A stretch of 64,000 bases of DNA from Mansonella perstans (taxonomy: Eukaryota; Nematoda; Chromadorea; Rhabditida; Onchocercidae): contig JBAMDO010000025.1 in NCBI GenBank assembly GCA_037074765.1, forward strand, positions 62,001-126,000, given 5' to 3'. The notes under the pieces are model-generated. The model did not search any database and was not told where the DNA came from. It saw nothing but the letters and a program-made list of their open reading frames with translations. Position 1 is the first letter of the stretch. Every line of letters starts with the position of its first letter. Made by a program: the position numbers and the translations under genes. This document shows positions 11,947 through 24,600 of the stretch, in pieces.

Positions 11947-13947
11947 TCAATACCAGGAACTTAATTATTGGACAACCCTATACACTTGGTATTTGTATGG
12001 CCGATAGTGATCAGTACGATTATTTGATACAGTCCTGTACTTATAATGACAAATATCATTTTGTCGATCAGAATAGGTAATCAATCTTATCTTAAAATTT
12101 AAACTTCAATTCCAGATTTTCTTTCCGAATTTTGCGGGCTTCTCAGCAATACAATTTTTAAAATTGTAATAAGAAACTCTTTGAAAGAGTTAGTTTTTTT
12201 CTTTAGAAAAAATTTAAAGTTAGAAAATTTAGGACCAAATTTTTAAAATCAAGTAAAATTAGATCTTGTTACAGAGTCTTAGACCAATGTGCGGTACAAA
12301 AGATGATTAAAACTTTTCGCATTACAGCTGCCTGGTTTACGACAAATTTTTCCTGCGGATGTGGGAAAATAACATGTACCGGTTGAAAGGTGCAACGAAA
12401 TGTACGTTTATTCACTTTATACCACCAGAGCCGCTCGCTCGTCTTGAGTGCAAAGTGCGTATGCTGCATTGCTGCGGGTGTGCTGAAGTAAATGTTTAAA
12501 TTAAGATCCTCGCGATTGTTAGAAGTTCAATGCATCATTCCCAGACAAGAATAGATTGCTCACCTTTTTTATCAAAAATGTACAACTGTTTTTCATTAGT
12601 ATTGAAGGGTTATATTGCCTGTCTTTTTAGATTTCAGTGCTTCGGCAATATGGGAAGAATTTCTTAGACTGTGTGAAATAATTTAAGAAATCCAGAATTG
12701 TTCAGTCAAAACAGTTTATTAATACTTCAGCATATATTTATCTCACTGACTCCCTTCTTTCTATTTTGATTAAATCCAAAAACCCGATAAGTTATCTGCA
12801 GCTAAAGGAAACAAAAATTTCTGAAGAGCTGTAAAATGCACTGCAACACAGCAATAAGATATCTGAATGATTTGCTGAAATCCATGAATTGGCACAACTG
12901 CATCTTGTGGTCATACGCCTGTTTCTTAAAATTCTACATCAGTGTCAATCGAAAAGTCATATTTTTCTATTAAAAACTTGTTTATAAAAAATTATATAAA
13001 AAAAAAAGAAAATATAGAAAAAAGCTCTGAAAATTTCTAAATCTATTGGATGTTTCAAATTTGTTTATCGAAGAAATCCTTAGCATTTTATGCTTTCTGT
13101 CATATTTCGAGTCAGAAATTTCTGTTTTTAGAGAGCCTGTGGAAGAAAAATTTTGCCGGCTTTGGTTACCTATCCACAGCAAGTGATTAACTTAGCAATC
13201 ACTAATGAGGAAGCAGTAGGAATCTTCGCCACTTCGGTGGCTAGTTGGATGTGGTGGATTTGGCTTCTTATTCTCCTGGGACTTACTTCACTTCTTTGCT
13301 TATTATTCATACTTTTGCTGTTATGCTATCAATTGCGCAAGCGCAAAAGGATGGTAACAGATTCCAAAGCCATAGTTCCACGACCGAATTCAGCCGAAAT
13401 TCCAAATATTCTTGCTCGAGCAAAAGAAATGGAAGCAAATGGTGCTTCTGGGGAGAGCTTAGCGAGGCCATCGGTACTACCAACACCACCACCATCACTG
13501 CCACAGTCTACCCGAATATTCCGTACTCCATCTGATTTATCAGCTGAAGTCGATCTAACTGCCTGTCAGTCGCGGATTGCGGCCATCATCAGGCGGCAAG
13601 AACCTTCCACATTCTGGGCAGAAAATACTATCTGGAATGAAATGGAATCGAGATCGACTTTAGGACGACACACAGGAATACGTCACTTGGAAAGCGTAAT
13701 TGAGGAATGTGAAGAGGTGGACAAGTTCAAGGAGGCCACGGAATCAAAAACCGAATTTCGATCTAGTCCAGATAAGTTCCAAACCGGTCAGCTGGATTCC
13801 GAAAGGATGGTACATCAGCAAACTACTTGTGAAGAGAAATTTTTGAAAAAAAGCGATCGTCAAAATGAAATGCTTGAAGAAGGTTATGATCGTGCTCAGC
13901 TTATATACACTATACCTGAGAGATATTTCCCCCATTCCGAAGTTTAA
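11947..13947 (+). CDS. ZP-domain transmembrane protein (C-terminal part of the gene)
   Basis: ZP-domain proteins polymerise into extracellular matrices; in nematodes many shape cuticle or apical matrix (cuticlin and NOAH/DYF-7 type). Three exons join in phase: 11947-12076, 12328-12487 and 13132-13947. They read IIGQPYTLGICMADSDQYDY, then FVDQNSCLVYDKFFLRMW, then PPEPLARLECKVRMLHCCGC, matching the second half of a ZP domain with its closing cysteines. A basic RACGRKI stretch follows, in the usual place of a protease site. A tryptophan-rich membrane helix (SWMWWIWLLILLG and onward) and basic RKRKR come next, then a cytoplasmic tail of about 200 aa. The N-terminal half of the ZP domain and the signal peptide are not placed. 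A possible upstream exon near 11577-11659 reads MVQFINGTHKSKGFGC but its phase does not fit. Confidence 0.72.
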
Positions 13948-15471
13948 TCTCAATAACTTCTGATGTGTATTTGAATGTATTTGGTGATCCTTAGTTTTTT
14001 TTGAAGGGAGATGAGGGGATGATGCAGCGGAATGAAAGGATATCAGTGATTGATTAACTCATAACTGGTATGATGGAAATAACCGAGTTTCTTTGCATAG
14101 CAGATCAGAGGAGCAACTAATTATTTTCCGGAAATGCAAAATATTTTAGTTGTTATATTACAACACCTTTTCTACAAATATTTCTACAAATATTGCCTAC
14201 TACTATTTCTACAAATACTGCCTACTACTTGTTCATTTGTTCAGCCGTAAAATTCCATTGTTCCCAAAAGTATTTATTCCTCTTAAGCTTCTAAACACTG
14301 CCAATTTTGTTAATGACATATTTAATTTGCACTCGACTATGCTTGAATGATACGATGTAACCAAATGAAAAAAATAACTTTAACGGATGTCTTTTTTCAC
14401 ACCATAAATGACCATATAGTATATAATCAACATCGCAATCCTTGATACAATTTTGGAATTTGGCTTTATCATTGCTAGTTCCAGCTGATGAGCGCTTGTT
14501 TTTCTGCAAGTAACTTTCCAAGTAACTGTTTTTAAATAATGATTACTTAGTAGTTATTTAGTTCGAGATGTTGCATTACTCATCACTCACTTTTCATAGC
14601 AGTCGTTGACCTTCTTACCTTGCCTCAATATTTACGATACCTTTAATTCAATTTGTCACATTCCATGCAGGATAGGAATCTTAAGTCGCGACAGGATCTA
14701 GAATTTTGTTAAGAAAATATATTCACTATGTGTAGAAAGTTTTCAATTACTAACTGAAAATTAAGAAGCAAAAACAAAATCGAAGTGCTGAGAATCTCAA
14801 AATCTTTGAAACTAGAATTAAAATCAAAATGGTTCATTCAAATTCACGATAACTTGTTCACGCACAAAAGTATAATGGTAAAATAATAATGGCGATTGTG
14901 TGTCCTGTAATTAATGATTAGAGAAGCTCGAAAGAGGGCAACAACCTTTATCTCCGTCTGTCCTCTCATTCGCTCAGCAAGATGTAAATGGAGTATTTTG
15001 TTAAAATTACATTGATAAACAATCGTTGCTCGCTGATAGCGAAGGATTCGTGCTAATGTGCTGATTTTAATGACATTTTGTTTTTATTATGATTGTGCCA
15101 TTGATTATTTTTGTTCATTTCCGCAAATTTTTAAAACCGATCAAAGAGCAGAAATCGAAGGCCGTGGCAATATGGTTTTTCATTAGAACAGAAAAAAAGG
15201 TTTGTTAAGAAAGTTTAACTCACCTGAGCAGTTTTCTGAATTCTATAAATGAAATTTTAACTTAAAATTGAAGCTGGATGGACATGTGAATAATTTGGAA
15301 TTAACAAGATTCATAATACCTGAACTAATTTTTTGAATAATTATTTAAAAAACTACAATTCTTTCGGTTCAGCTTCGTGATAATTTGTAAAGCACAGCGG
15401 CGGAAAAGTTTTATGATTAAGTCTTTTCTGTAATTTCAGTAATCTGTCAAAGTACCCAATACTTCTGAAGA
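13948..15471. other. Intergenic DNA between the ZP and clarin-like genes
   Basis: No gene is supported here. The only structure noted is a short two-copy repeat of about 25 bases around 14178-14229 (TTTCTACAAATAYTGCCTACTACT). The rest is AT-rich sequence with scattered stops. Confidence 0.5.
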
Positions 15472-16859
15472 ATGAACAGTCGACGACGACTATCAATGTT
15501 CATTTCTCTGATCATTTTCATAGCCGCCTTATCTCTAGTTACTGCAGCGTTGTTTACTGATTATTGGTCTGAAAGTAGACCTATCAATAGGAATTTTAAT
15601 CATGTGAATAATTATGTGAATTTGGGTCTCTTTAAAGGCAGTCGACAATTGGATTCGGGGCTCGGTCCACGTTTTAAACCTTTTTCAGGTAACTACTAAA
15701 CATTAGTCAGTTTCTAAAGAGTAGGTATGAGAACTGTAAAAATTGTGCTGATTTTTACTAAAATCTAATAATACTTTTTCCAGTATATGAGGAATTACAC
15801 GATCGAATAGGCTTCGTCTCTAAGATTCCATGGGTATTTATTCTTTTCTTTTTGGCAGTTGGAATTTTATGGAATGCAGTGGGTGCAGTTGTCGCACTTT
15901 TGAACACTGTCGCTAAAGAAACCGATACTGCTGCTGGACCGAAAGGAATTTATCTATGGAGCATTCTTGCTGGTGCATCTAAAATTTCTAACAATTTTTT
16001 TTTTTTTTTTTTTGGTTTATCACATCCAGTAGCTATCGAAGTTCTTCCGAATTTCGAAATATGGGAATATTGAGGCATTTAAAAATTTATTTTCACAGCC
16101 GTTTCTATTCTGAAATCAATCAAGATTCTAATGCGATATTCTCACTGTTATTTATTACCTTAAAGAAAACCGTCGCGAAGCTCCTTTACTTTTGACCACT
16201 TGCTTGCTCATATTGTAATATATCATTTGCGCCAATTGCACACACATTTTGAAAAAGTCGGCATTCTTTACAAATTCACTGTCTCACTTTGAACAGATGT
16301 AGAATTCACTACACTCTGCTATAGAAGCAGGAATTTCATCCCAACAGTTCCTACTGCAATCAACCATTCTTTCACTACAGTTATGCTTCTATGCAAAACT
16401 AAATTACCTCTATCACTCTTTTGCAGCAGTGTCATATGCATCAGCGTTGATAATTTTCCTGATACAGTATGTAACAACGATTCAAAGCAGTGTTTTACTA
16501 AGTGAACACATTAGTAGTGGATTTTCAACGGAGAATCGTACAAGGTCATTGTTTGTTTGAATTCTAAAAATCCCATCGTTGCACTGTTCTAGTCCTCAAT
16601 TGTCACTTTCCGTTAGTCTTACACATCGCTTCGCTATTTAAGTTTCAGCTCATTAGACATGGAGATAAGTTTTATTTATCGGTTTATGTTCTTTTCGAAT
16701 AGATTTGGTTCCAGGCTCAGTTTTTCATTCTACTTTGTCACAGCTGCAACGATACTCTTGCTTATGCCATGTTTATTGGTTTATGGAACTTCATCAAACA
16801 AACGGAGCAGTGAAGGACAAAAAAAATTACGTGTGGATCATACTGTTTTTATGTATTGA
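15472..16859 (+). CDS. Clarin-like four-transmembrane protein
   Basis: Clarins are four-pass membrane proteins related to claudins and tetraspanins; human clarin-1 is needed in hair cells and photoreceptors. Four exons (15472-15688, 15784-15972, 16427-16544, 16703-16859) join in phase to 681 bases, or 226 aa, close to human clarin-1 (232 aa). TM1 is in MFISLIIFIAALSLVTAALF, TM2 in WVFILFFLAVGILW, TM3 around SALIIFLIQYV and TM4 in FYFVTAATILLLMPCLLVY. The first loop carries NLGLFKGSRQLDSGLGPRF, which matches the clarin pattern of a GLF-G motif followed by CGLG-RP, although the cysteine is replaced here. Resemblance was judged by eye, so a related PMP22/claudin-superfamily protein is the main alternative. 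Confidence 0.72.
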
Positions 16860-16886
16860 TGTGTTTTAATTTTTGTATTTAATATG

Positions 16887-16892
16887 AATAAA
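16887..16892 (+). terminator. Polyadenylation signal of the clarin-like gene
   Basis: AATAAA lies 27 bases after the clarin-like stop codon, the expected place for a short nematode 3' UTR. Confidence 0.6.
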
Positions 16893-18597
16893 AATTTGTT
16901 CCATTTAACATTCTATCTTCTAAATTTTTATGTATCTTTCAATTAAAATTATATACTCCTACTATGACTCATCCATTACGCAATCTTTGCATCCGGCTGA
17001 TGAAAAAGAAGAGAAAACAAAACTTCAGACCAGTTGAAGTCTTTATTTTTGGGAAGGTTGATTTTCAAACTTTCTGTTATTTTAAAATAATAGCTGAATA
17101 GGTAAGAACCATTTAAATCGTGTTTACTTCGTGAAATCTTTATAAAAAATGACCAGTATTCCATACACTCAAAGACAAATTATAGCATGCATACAAAATG
17201 AAATTAATCATAACGGTTACATTGGGTATTGTCATTTTTACACCGGGTATGGTCATTTATCCAGTGATAATCATGCAGATATGTCACGCAATGTAATTTA
17301 AAACAAATAATTCTGATGGAATGGTTTTTATTCCGCAACCAAAGCAATTAGTTGTTACCTGCGCTATCACATTTATGAAGTTTTTGTACGTAGTGTTGGA
17401 TTTGCTTATTGTGTCGGAACTCATTGATGATTCTTACATCCAGAATTCATATTCACTACAACCAACACATGGCAAGTATATTGTCACCACACAGGATGAT
17501 TGTTCGTAACATAGATTTCTGTTGCCCATTATCATCACTTCAATTTTCTCTTTTCATTACTTGCTCCCAAAGTTTACAAATATTTCTTAAAAATTATTAA
17601 TCTGTGATTCACGTCTTCACGTGAAAGAATCATTGAGGTTATAATTTATGCTTTCAACAGTATGCTTCCATTGAAAGCATAATTTATTTATAGCTCAAAT
17701 TCATACACTATTGCTGTACAGCGAAACACTAAATGATCCTGGCTAATATTATAAAGCGAGGATTAATACCAAGGAAATGTTTTAGCCTGTCTAAATTGAT
17801 TTCAACAAATCATCACAATTAGCTGTTCTTGATTTTGTTTGCAATGATTGTGATATTTATCATATAATTTTAACTAATTTTTCATTGCTTATAAATAGTG
17901 ATTTATCACTTCTTTATGAGGTCATTTGCTATAGCTATTAATAAATTGAGAGAAGTTAGCTTGTTGTTCAATTCTCTTTTATAACTCAATCCCATATATT
18001 CTCAATGCTTTGATGTTAAGTAGTCTGCAAGTCAAAATATTTTGATCACTGGTCAATAGCTGCAATAGAGGACGATACTATTGAAAGGATCCTTTGTTGG
18101 GTGATTGTGGTCAGCGTATGTCCTTGTATCCTTGTATTTTGTATGTCCGAGTTTTCGAGAACAGTTTTTGTTTAGTTATAATTTTATTTGATATTTTGTT
18201 TTCCAGGTATGAGTCAGATGTACCAATTCTCGTATAGATCAGTATATGCTTCTTACTTTTTTTTGAGATATTTTCTTGCGGACTTTCCTTCTCCATATAT
18301 ATATATATATATTACCATGTTGCTGTCACTTTCTTACTTCCTACCTGGAAAAAAAGCGTACAAATGTGTACTGAAATACTCTTAGTTATATTTGGTGAAG
18401 TGAAACCGAAAGAAAACACAGTAGAAAGTGATATGAAAATTTCAAAAAAGTTTAGAGCAGTAAAATTTAAGAGGCAGGAAATTATTGGATAATAAGTCTC
18501 AAAGACTTGTACAATCAAATCTCGGCTGAAACTTTTAATAATTAATGTTCGTTTGAATACATCGTTTTGTCAACTGTCGATAATGAATTTTTTTCCA
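16893..18597. other. Intergenic DNA upstream of ced-5
   Basis: Nothing convincing was found. Short hydrophobic open frames (for example 17199-17297 and 17321-17509) lack supporting exon structure. A small TA repeat sits at 18296-18310. Confidence 0.5.
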
Positions 18598-18608
18598 GCA
18601 GTAAAATG
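18591..18608 (+). other. Likely spliced-leader acceptor before the ced-5 start codon
   Basis: TTTTTTTTCCAG ends at 18598, seven bases before the ATG at 18606. A polypyrimidine acceptor this close to the first codon suggests trans-splicing. Confidence 0.55.
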
Positions 18609-21600
18609 TCTGCTAAAAAGATTGTTGGTGTTATTGTTACAAATTAATTCAAAGTGCCTAAGCATTACTATGCTAGAAAAGAAAATTGGTTAGTTATTGA
18701 AAGCATTGAAAATTGTAAAAATTTGAATGAAAATTTTAGAATTCCTTTGTATTTCAAATGTTCCATTTGATGTTTCAAAATTTTCATTTTTGGAAGTAAA
18801 GATATATGGGATACAATCTTTGCCAAAGGCATAGAACAGATTTAAACACTAATGGGAGAATAGTTTTTTATTTGCTTTCTGTTTTAAAATTTTCTTTTTA
18901 TTGACTCATTTTCAGCGCAATGTAATTTTTCTTGGAATGGCCCTTCTACCCTAACTTATCCTTTCCTACCGTTGCATATTGGCGAAAAAGTGAATGTTGT
19001 ATGCAGCTGCGATGGTAAGTACATTTTTAATTTTAATTTTGTGTAAATGGATTGCTGCAATTTGAATGAAATAATAAACAGTTACAGTTTGAATTGCTAT
19101 GTATTAGTAATGGTTTCATTTTTGTTGTTAATGGGGTCTTTATAAGTTCATTAAAGACTTGTTTAAATTTTTGTTTTGTTTTGTAATGAAGCGCTAGAAG
19201 TAATAATTACATAATAGAAGTGCTTATAGTGATAAGTAGCATATGCGAAGTTTATTTAGCGATCATTAATCTTTTCCCATTAATTCATTTTAGTTTGAAA
19301 CTTCAGGTAGTAAACTTACAATTATTTGGGTAGTAAATATCTTATTCGTAGAACAATTGTTTAAATAAAGGGTTAAATTTTTTTCTGTTACAAATCCTTT
19401 ATTGTGTTATTTATGTAATCGAGTTATAGACTGGGTCTATGGTAGCAGTGTGGACAATGGAAACAGATTTGGCATATTTCCGAGTAGCGCAGTAGTATCA
19501 TTTAATGAATCTGTACCGTCCATATCGAACGAAGCAATTGAGATTGTTGAAGAACTCACCGATATTCTAAAGGAATGGTGGCACACAGTTAAGGTATAGT
19601 CTATTTCTATATTTTGTGATGTTTGAATCATTCCTGGTTGGTTGCAACCGTCATTTGTTCAGTATTATACAATTTTAATTGCTAGCAGAGCATTTAACGG
19701 AAAAACCAATTTGAAAGCGGTGCCATGTAATTCAGGCTAGTTCGTTCGTATCATGTTTTATAACTGTTCAAAATCCGTCGAATTTATACTGTTTGTTTAA
19801 AATTTCTGAAATAAAATATACCAAAAATTTCAGAATACCTACTATCATCAGACAAGAATGGAGTGTCAGGATGAAGTGTTAGTGTACATGGAAGATATAA
19901 TGGTAATGCGCAAAAAAATACTCTCGGGTAATGTTCCTATTGAAGAACTGCGTGAAATGAGATCAGAATTATGTAGGAAAATCGATCTAGGCAATCAGTA
20001 AGTTATTTTGTTGTAATGCTGATTTCCGAGGTTATGCATTAATTTACTAGTCGATGGCCATGCTGTTTCTCTGTCGTCTTTTACTTTTTATAGTTTATTT
20101 CAATATGATTTGCTTCCAGATTATTCATTTTTTTTTATTATTGGCAGATTGCTTTTGTGATTGTAGATGGTTAGGTCTCGATATGCTTATCAGGGATGAT
20201 ATGGGCAGAAAAATGGACAGCGATACGACATCAGTGGTGCAAGTATACCGCGCTCATGTGGAGGCTGCTAACAGGATTCTGAACAATTCTGTTCGTCTTG
20301 AGTTTCATACCGATTGGAAAATACATTATGATGGAATATAATTTTTTTTTTTCAGATTTAATTTTGGTAATTTTTCTGAGTTTCAGTTCTTAATTGTTAG
20401 AAGCAAGTGATTCATAGCTTCTATTTTTATTGTTCAGAAACCGAATGATTCGCCTGGAGTAACTGCTTTTTCTCTGTTGGTTCACGCTCTTTCCGCAACA
20501 GTTGATTCGAAAGCGGAGTGTGAATTCACGTTATCCTTATATGATACCTCCGAAAAGAAGTTTATATCGTATGTTATCGTAAAATTTTATTTTGTATTTA
20601 GTTTCTTTTTTGGTTAAAAAAAAAAGTCATGTGAAAGATCTTTGTCAGTTCATAGAATAATTGCAGAGAGAACTTCATATTTTACTGGAGTTTCTCCACG
20701 GGTAATTTGACGAATCGCAATAGTAAAGTCCTGTTCAATGTAAGTTTCGCACTGTTGATTTTAATTTTTCTTGATGTTTGCGACTGTCCAGCAAAGAGAT
20801 TATTGTTAGATTTCGTATATAAGTTTGAGAGAAAAGTTTATGCTAGATCAGTTTGTCGGTGGTCTAATTATGTCCAGACAGTATTCTCAATTTTTAATTA
20901 CAGGATCTCGGTTCAAAAGAATATCCTTCCTCTTCTTCGTCAGTTGAACCCCATCACCTTCTGCTATGTATTAGAGTTGCACGAATTGCTCCAGTTGAAC
21001 AGACTTCCTCAACTTTAAGGAAACATGCTGACCCGGGTCCACCTCATCTTTGGCCTCGACAACCGTATGCTGCTGCAGTACTGGATCTGTCAAATATTAT
21101 AGGCCATTCACATGCGACTACTGAACATATAATTTCTTTAAATCGGTAGTATTTCCCGTTAAACAAAATTTCCTGCTACTAAGAAAATAAATCTGATATG
21201 ATATTACGTATTCTTATTCTTTTTATCATTCATTACATCCATTTCGTTGTTTATAACATTATAAATATTTTGCAGTGACGACAGCTTGGAACAGCTGATA
21301 GTTCGAGCTAGTACTACGAAGACAAGCAATTCCTTAAAAACATCGAACGGCGAGCTGTCTAGTAAAAAATACATTTCTTATTATTTTATTGAATTTAAAT
21401 TCGGATTTAAAGCAGAATTACTCAGTTATCAAAAATTAATTTGCAAAAATAATATAGTGATTTTCTAGTTAACTTATGGAATTCCAGCGTTTGGGCGAGC
21501 GCAGCTAATGATCTCAACGGAAGTTCTTCTTGGTTCATTAACCGAAATAAAAAAGATGCATCCTCAGATTTTTTCAAGTAACCCACCGTTCGAATTGAGA

Positions 21601-24600
21601 AAATTGTCATTCGCAGATGTTATTTCGACAGGTGTACAATTTTTCACATGCATTTTTTGAATTGATAAGGTTGGATTTGCTTAGCATTTTTTGATTTCCG
21701 CACAATCTGAATAAAACTTTGTTCTACAATATATTGAAGTATAATTTTGAAGCTTGAAAATGTCGGAAAATTTAGTGGATTACAGATGACATCCGAAATG
21801 ATTTGTATGTTACATTGCTGCAAGGTGATTTACATGGTGGTAAGGGATCGGACAAAAATATTGAAGTACGAATAACAGTCGTTGATACGAATGGAATAGT
21901 TGAAAATGTAATTTTCAAACATCTGTGACCGATTCACCTAGCTCGAAACCTTTAATGAATAAAAAAATTTTTTGGAATTTCATTTCATCATATGGTGTAA
22001 TTCGCACGGTTATATCGAATTCAAAAATTCATCGTTGTTTAGAGTATCGTTGTGATCACTGCAGACGGAATACGTTGGAGCACAACATATCGTAGTTTGG
22101 TTTTTTATCATGATGATAAACCAAAGTGGAACGAAGGTATCAAAGTAAGTTGACGTTACAGTTTTAGAAATATTCACTAAATACTAAATGGGAGGGACTG
22201 ATTTGTTGATCAGGATGCCGAAAATTGAACTATAAAAATCAATTTTGATATGGATAACTTTCTGAAATATAGTAGTTCCGCATACTCATCATTCCTGTTC
22301 GTCACAGGTGCAGATCCCAGAGAAAGTCGATCAGAACATTCATCTTCGAATAACTTTTCATCACAAAAAGACTTTTGATAAAACAAAACAAGAGAAAGGG
22401 CCTTTTGCATTAGCATTTGCGCGCATTATGGAAGGTGCGACTTTGATTAGGGATGGTTTGCATGAATTACTAGTTTACAAGGTTATTTTGCAACTTACAT
22501 TTGCGTGATTTACTTTTTTTCTCGTTTTGTAACAAACAAAAGTTTAACTAATATTTTCCTCACTCTATTTTTTGTTAAGATTTATTTCGGCCTCATTCTT
22601 TGAAAAATTTAGATTGAAACAGGACGTTTTGATGATAGTGATACTAGTTATACTCGGCTGCCTGCCACACGAGGAGAACTTAAGGCTTCTCATTCTCAGT
22701 TAAGGCCTCAAACAACAACCTTTATTTATGGCGAAAAAAATTTCCTTACCATTGAAACAGTAACTTGCTCGACAACCTTAACTCATAACAAGAATTTGTT
22801 GGATATACTTAGGTGGAAACAAAACAGGTATGTGCGATTTTCTTGTGAGTTAAAAAAATAATTTCTTAGTTTTACAGGTCCTTTATTTAAATATTTTTAT
22901 AGCACCGAATTTTGTTCAAATAGAAATTTTTTTACCATTAGTGTATATTAAGTTTTGTTATGTTTCCTTTTCTAGAAGCAACTTAAAAGAAAGACTGGAA
23001 GAAATTTCAAGACCAAAATTTTTGGCAGTTGGAGAAGAGCTGGTAAAATTCATCCCGAACTTTTGCGATGCTCTTTTCGAAATTTTACATCATTACCCAA
23101 ATTATAACAGCTTGGTTTTTGATAATTTGGTAAGTTTCTTCTTGCTTTTTATTTTAGACCATGATAAACGAGAAATTCAGATCAACTTTATAAGGGTTTG
23201 ATGATAGGTTTTTGAATCGTTTTATTAATTTTATTCCCAGTGTTATTTTTTCATTTTTAGTATTCATTAAACATTTTCGCGAGATTTTTCCAGTCATTGG
23301 ATATCTCCTTTTTAGGTTACTTTAATACAGTTGGTAAATGAGGAGCGCTACAAGAATTTTCGACCAGTACTTGATAAATATGTGGAGAATTTTCATTCCA
23401 CTGTAGCATTTCTGTATGTTTTGAACTATCAGCAAAATTTAAAATAATAGAAATGTGGAATATTTGCTAAATATATGTTATAATTTTTATTGTTTGCATT
23501 GTTGGCCTCAATTAGATAGACATTATTGTGCCTTTTTTGGGAATAATTTCGTGAAATTTGTAATAGCTAACACTTTCCGGCGAATTTCGAGGTCAATTTG
23601 ATGTTAGTCTTTTAGAAAATTGCTACCGGTACTTCGCGAAAGGGTTGAAAATGCAGAGGATACGCACGAAAGATCACTGAACACAATGAAAAGTCTTGGC
23701 ACCCTCATTAAATTGACTGTTAGGTCAAAATTATGCAGTGACAGGTAGTTTCTAAGTTCTGAAAAAAGGGACATTCAAAGAAAAAATGCAGAATTTGGGT
23801 ATAAGAAATATCAAATTTGGGTTTTAGATTTTTTCTTCGAAAATTTCACTAATTTTAAAATTTAAACTTGAAAATTTTATCAAGTTCAAGATTTATAGAC
23901 TTGGTATGGCGTCAAATAATTTCCAACTTTTGATCAATGAACTACTGGAAGCATTTATCATATTTATGGGAAATAAACGAGTACGTATGACTTGTCAAAA
24001 TATGGCACTGAAACATATACCAACAATCATTCCACATCTTACCTACTTCGATGTTTATAACAGCGATGACCTCACGTAGGATTTTGAATTGATAGTAAAT
24101 GAATTGTTGCGTTCTGTCAAGTTTTTCCCATTATTGCCTTATGAATGATCCAGTCTCTTATATTTTGAATTAATCTATGTTTTCTGAGTAATTTCATAAT
24201 GCAAACTCTTTCTAAGGAAAAGATTCTTAGACATGAACATTTCGCAAGTACTGTGTTGTTAATTTGAGGAATTTCTTGGCGCGATTAATGGATCATCTTG
24301 GGGAAAATATAAGTTCACGATGCCGTTTGAATTTCCTTAAGGATTTAGTGCAAACGGAGCACTTCATCCAAGAAGAAAATCGAAAGAAGCTATTGCCAAA
24401 GGTTACTAATCAATTCTTTTCAATAGTTTTCTCGTTTTGCATCCTCTTAATTTTTCATTTTTAATTGGCTAAAGTACGATTTCAAAGAAGTACGATTTCT
24501 TGTATGGCATACATGGATTCTGTTTTTCTTTTTGATTGTTGACTTGTCGTAGTTATGAAAAAAGCTCTAACATTATTCCGTAGTTGAAGAATAAATTTTA

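Noticed and set aside
13153..13535. Overlapping frames inside the last ZP-gene exon
   Set aside because: The 264-codon frame carries the membrane helix and joins the upstream ZP exons in phase; the others are shadows.
17199..17509. Two short hydrophobic open frames before ced-5
   Set aside because: Too short, no supporting splice sites and no recognisable family; AT-rich DNA often gives such frames.
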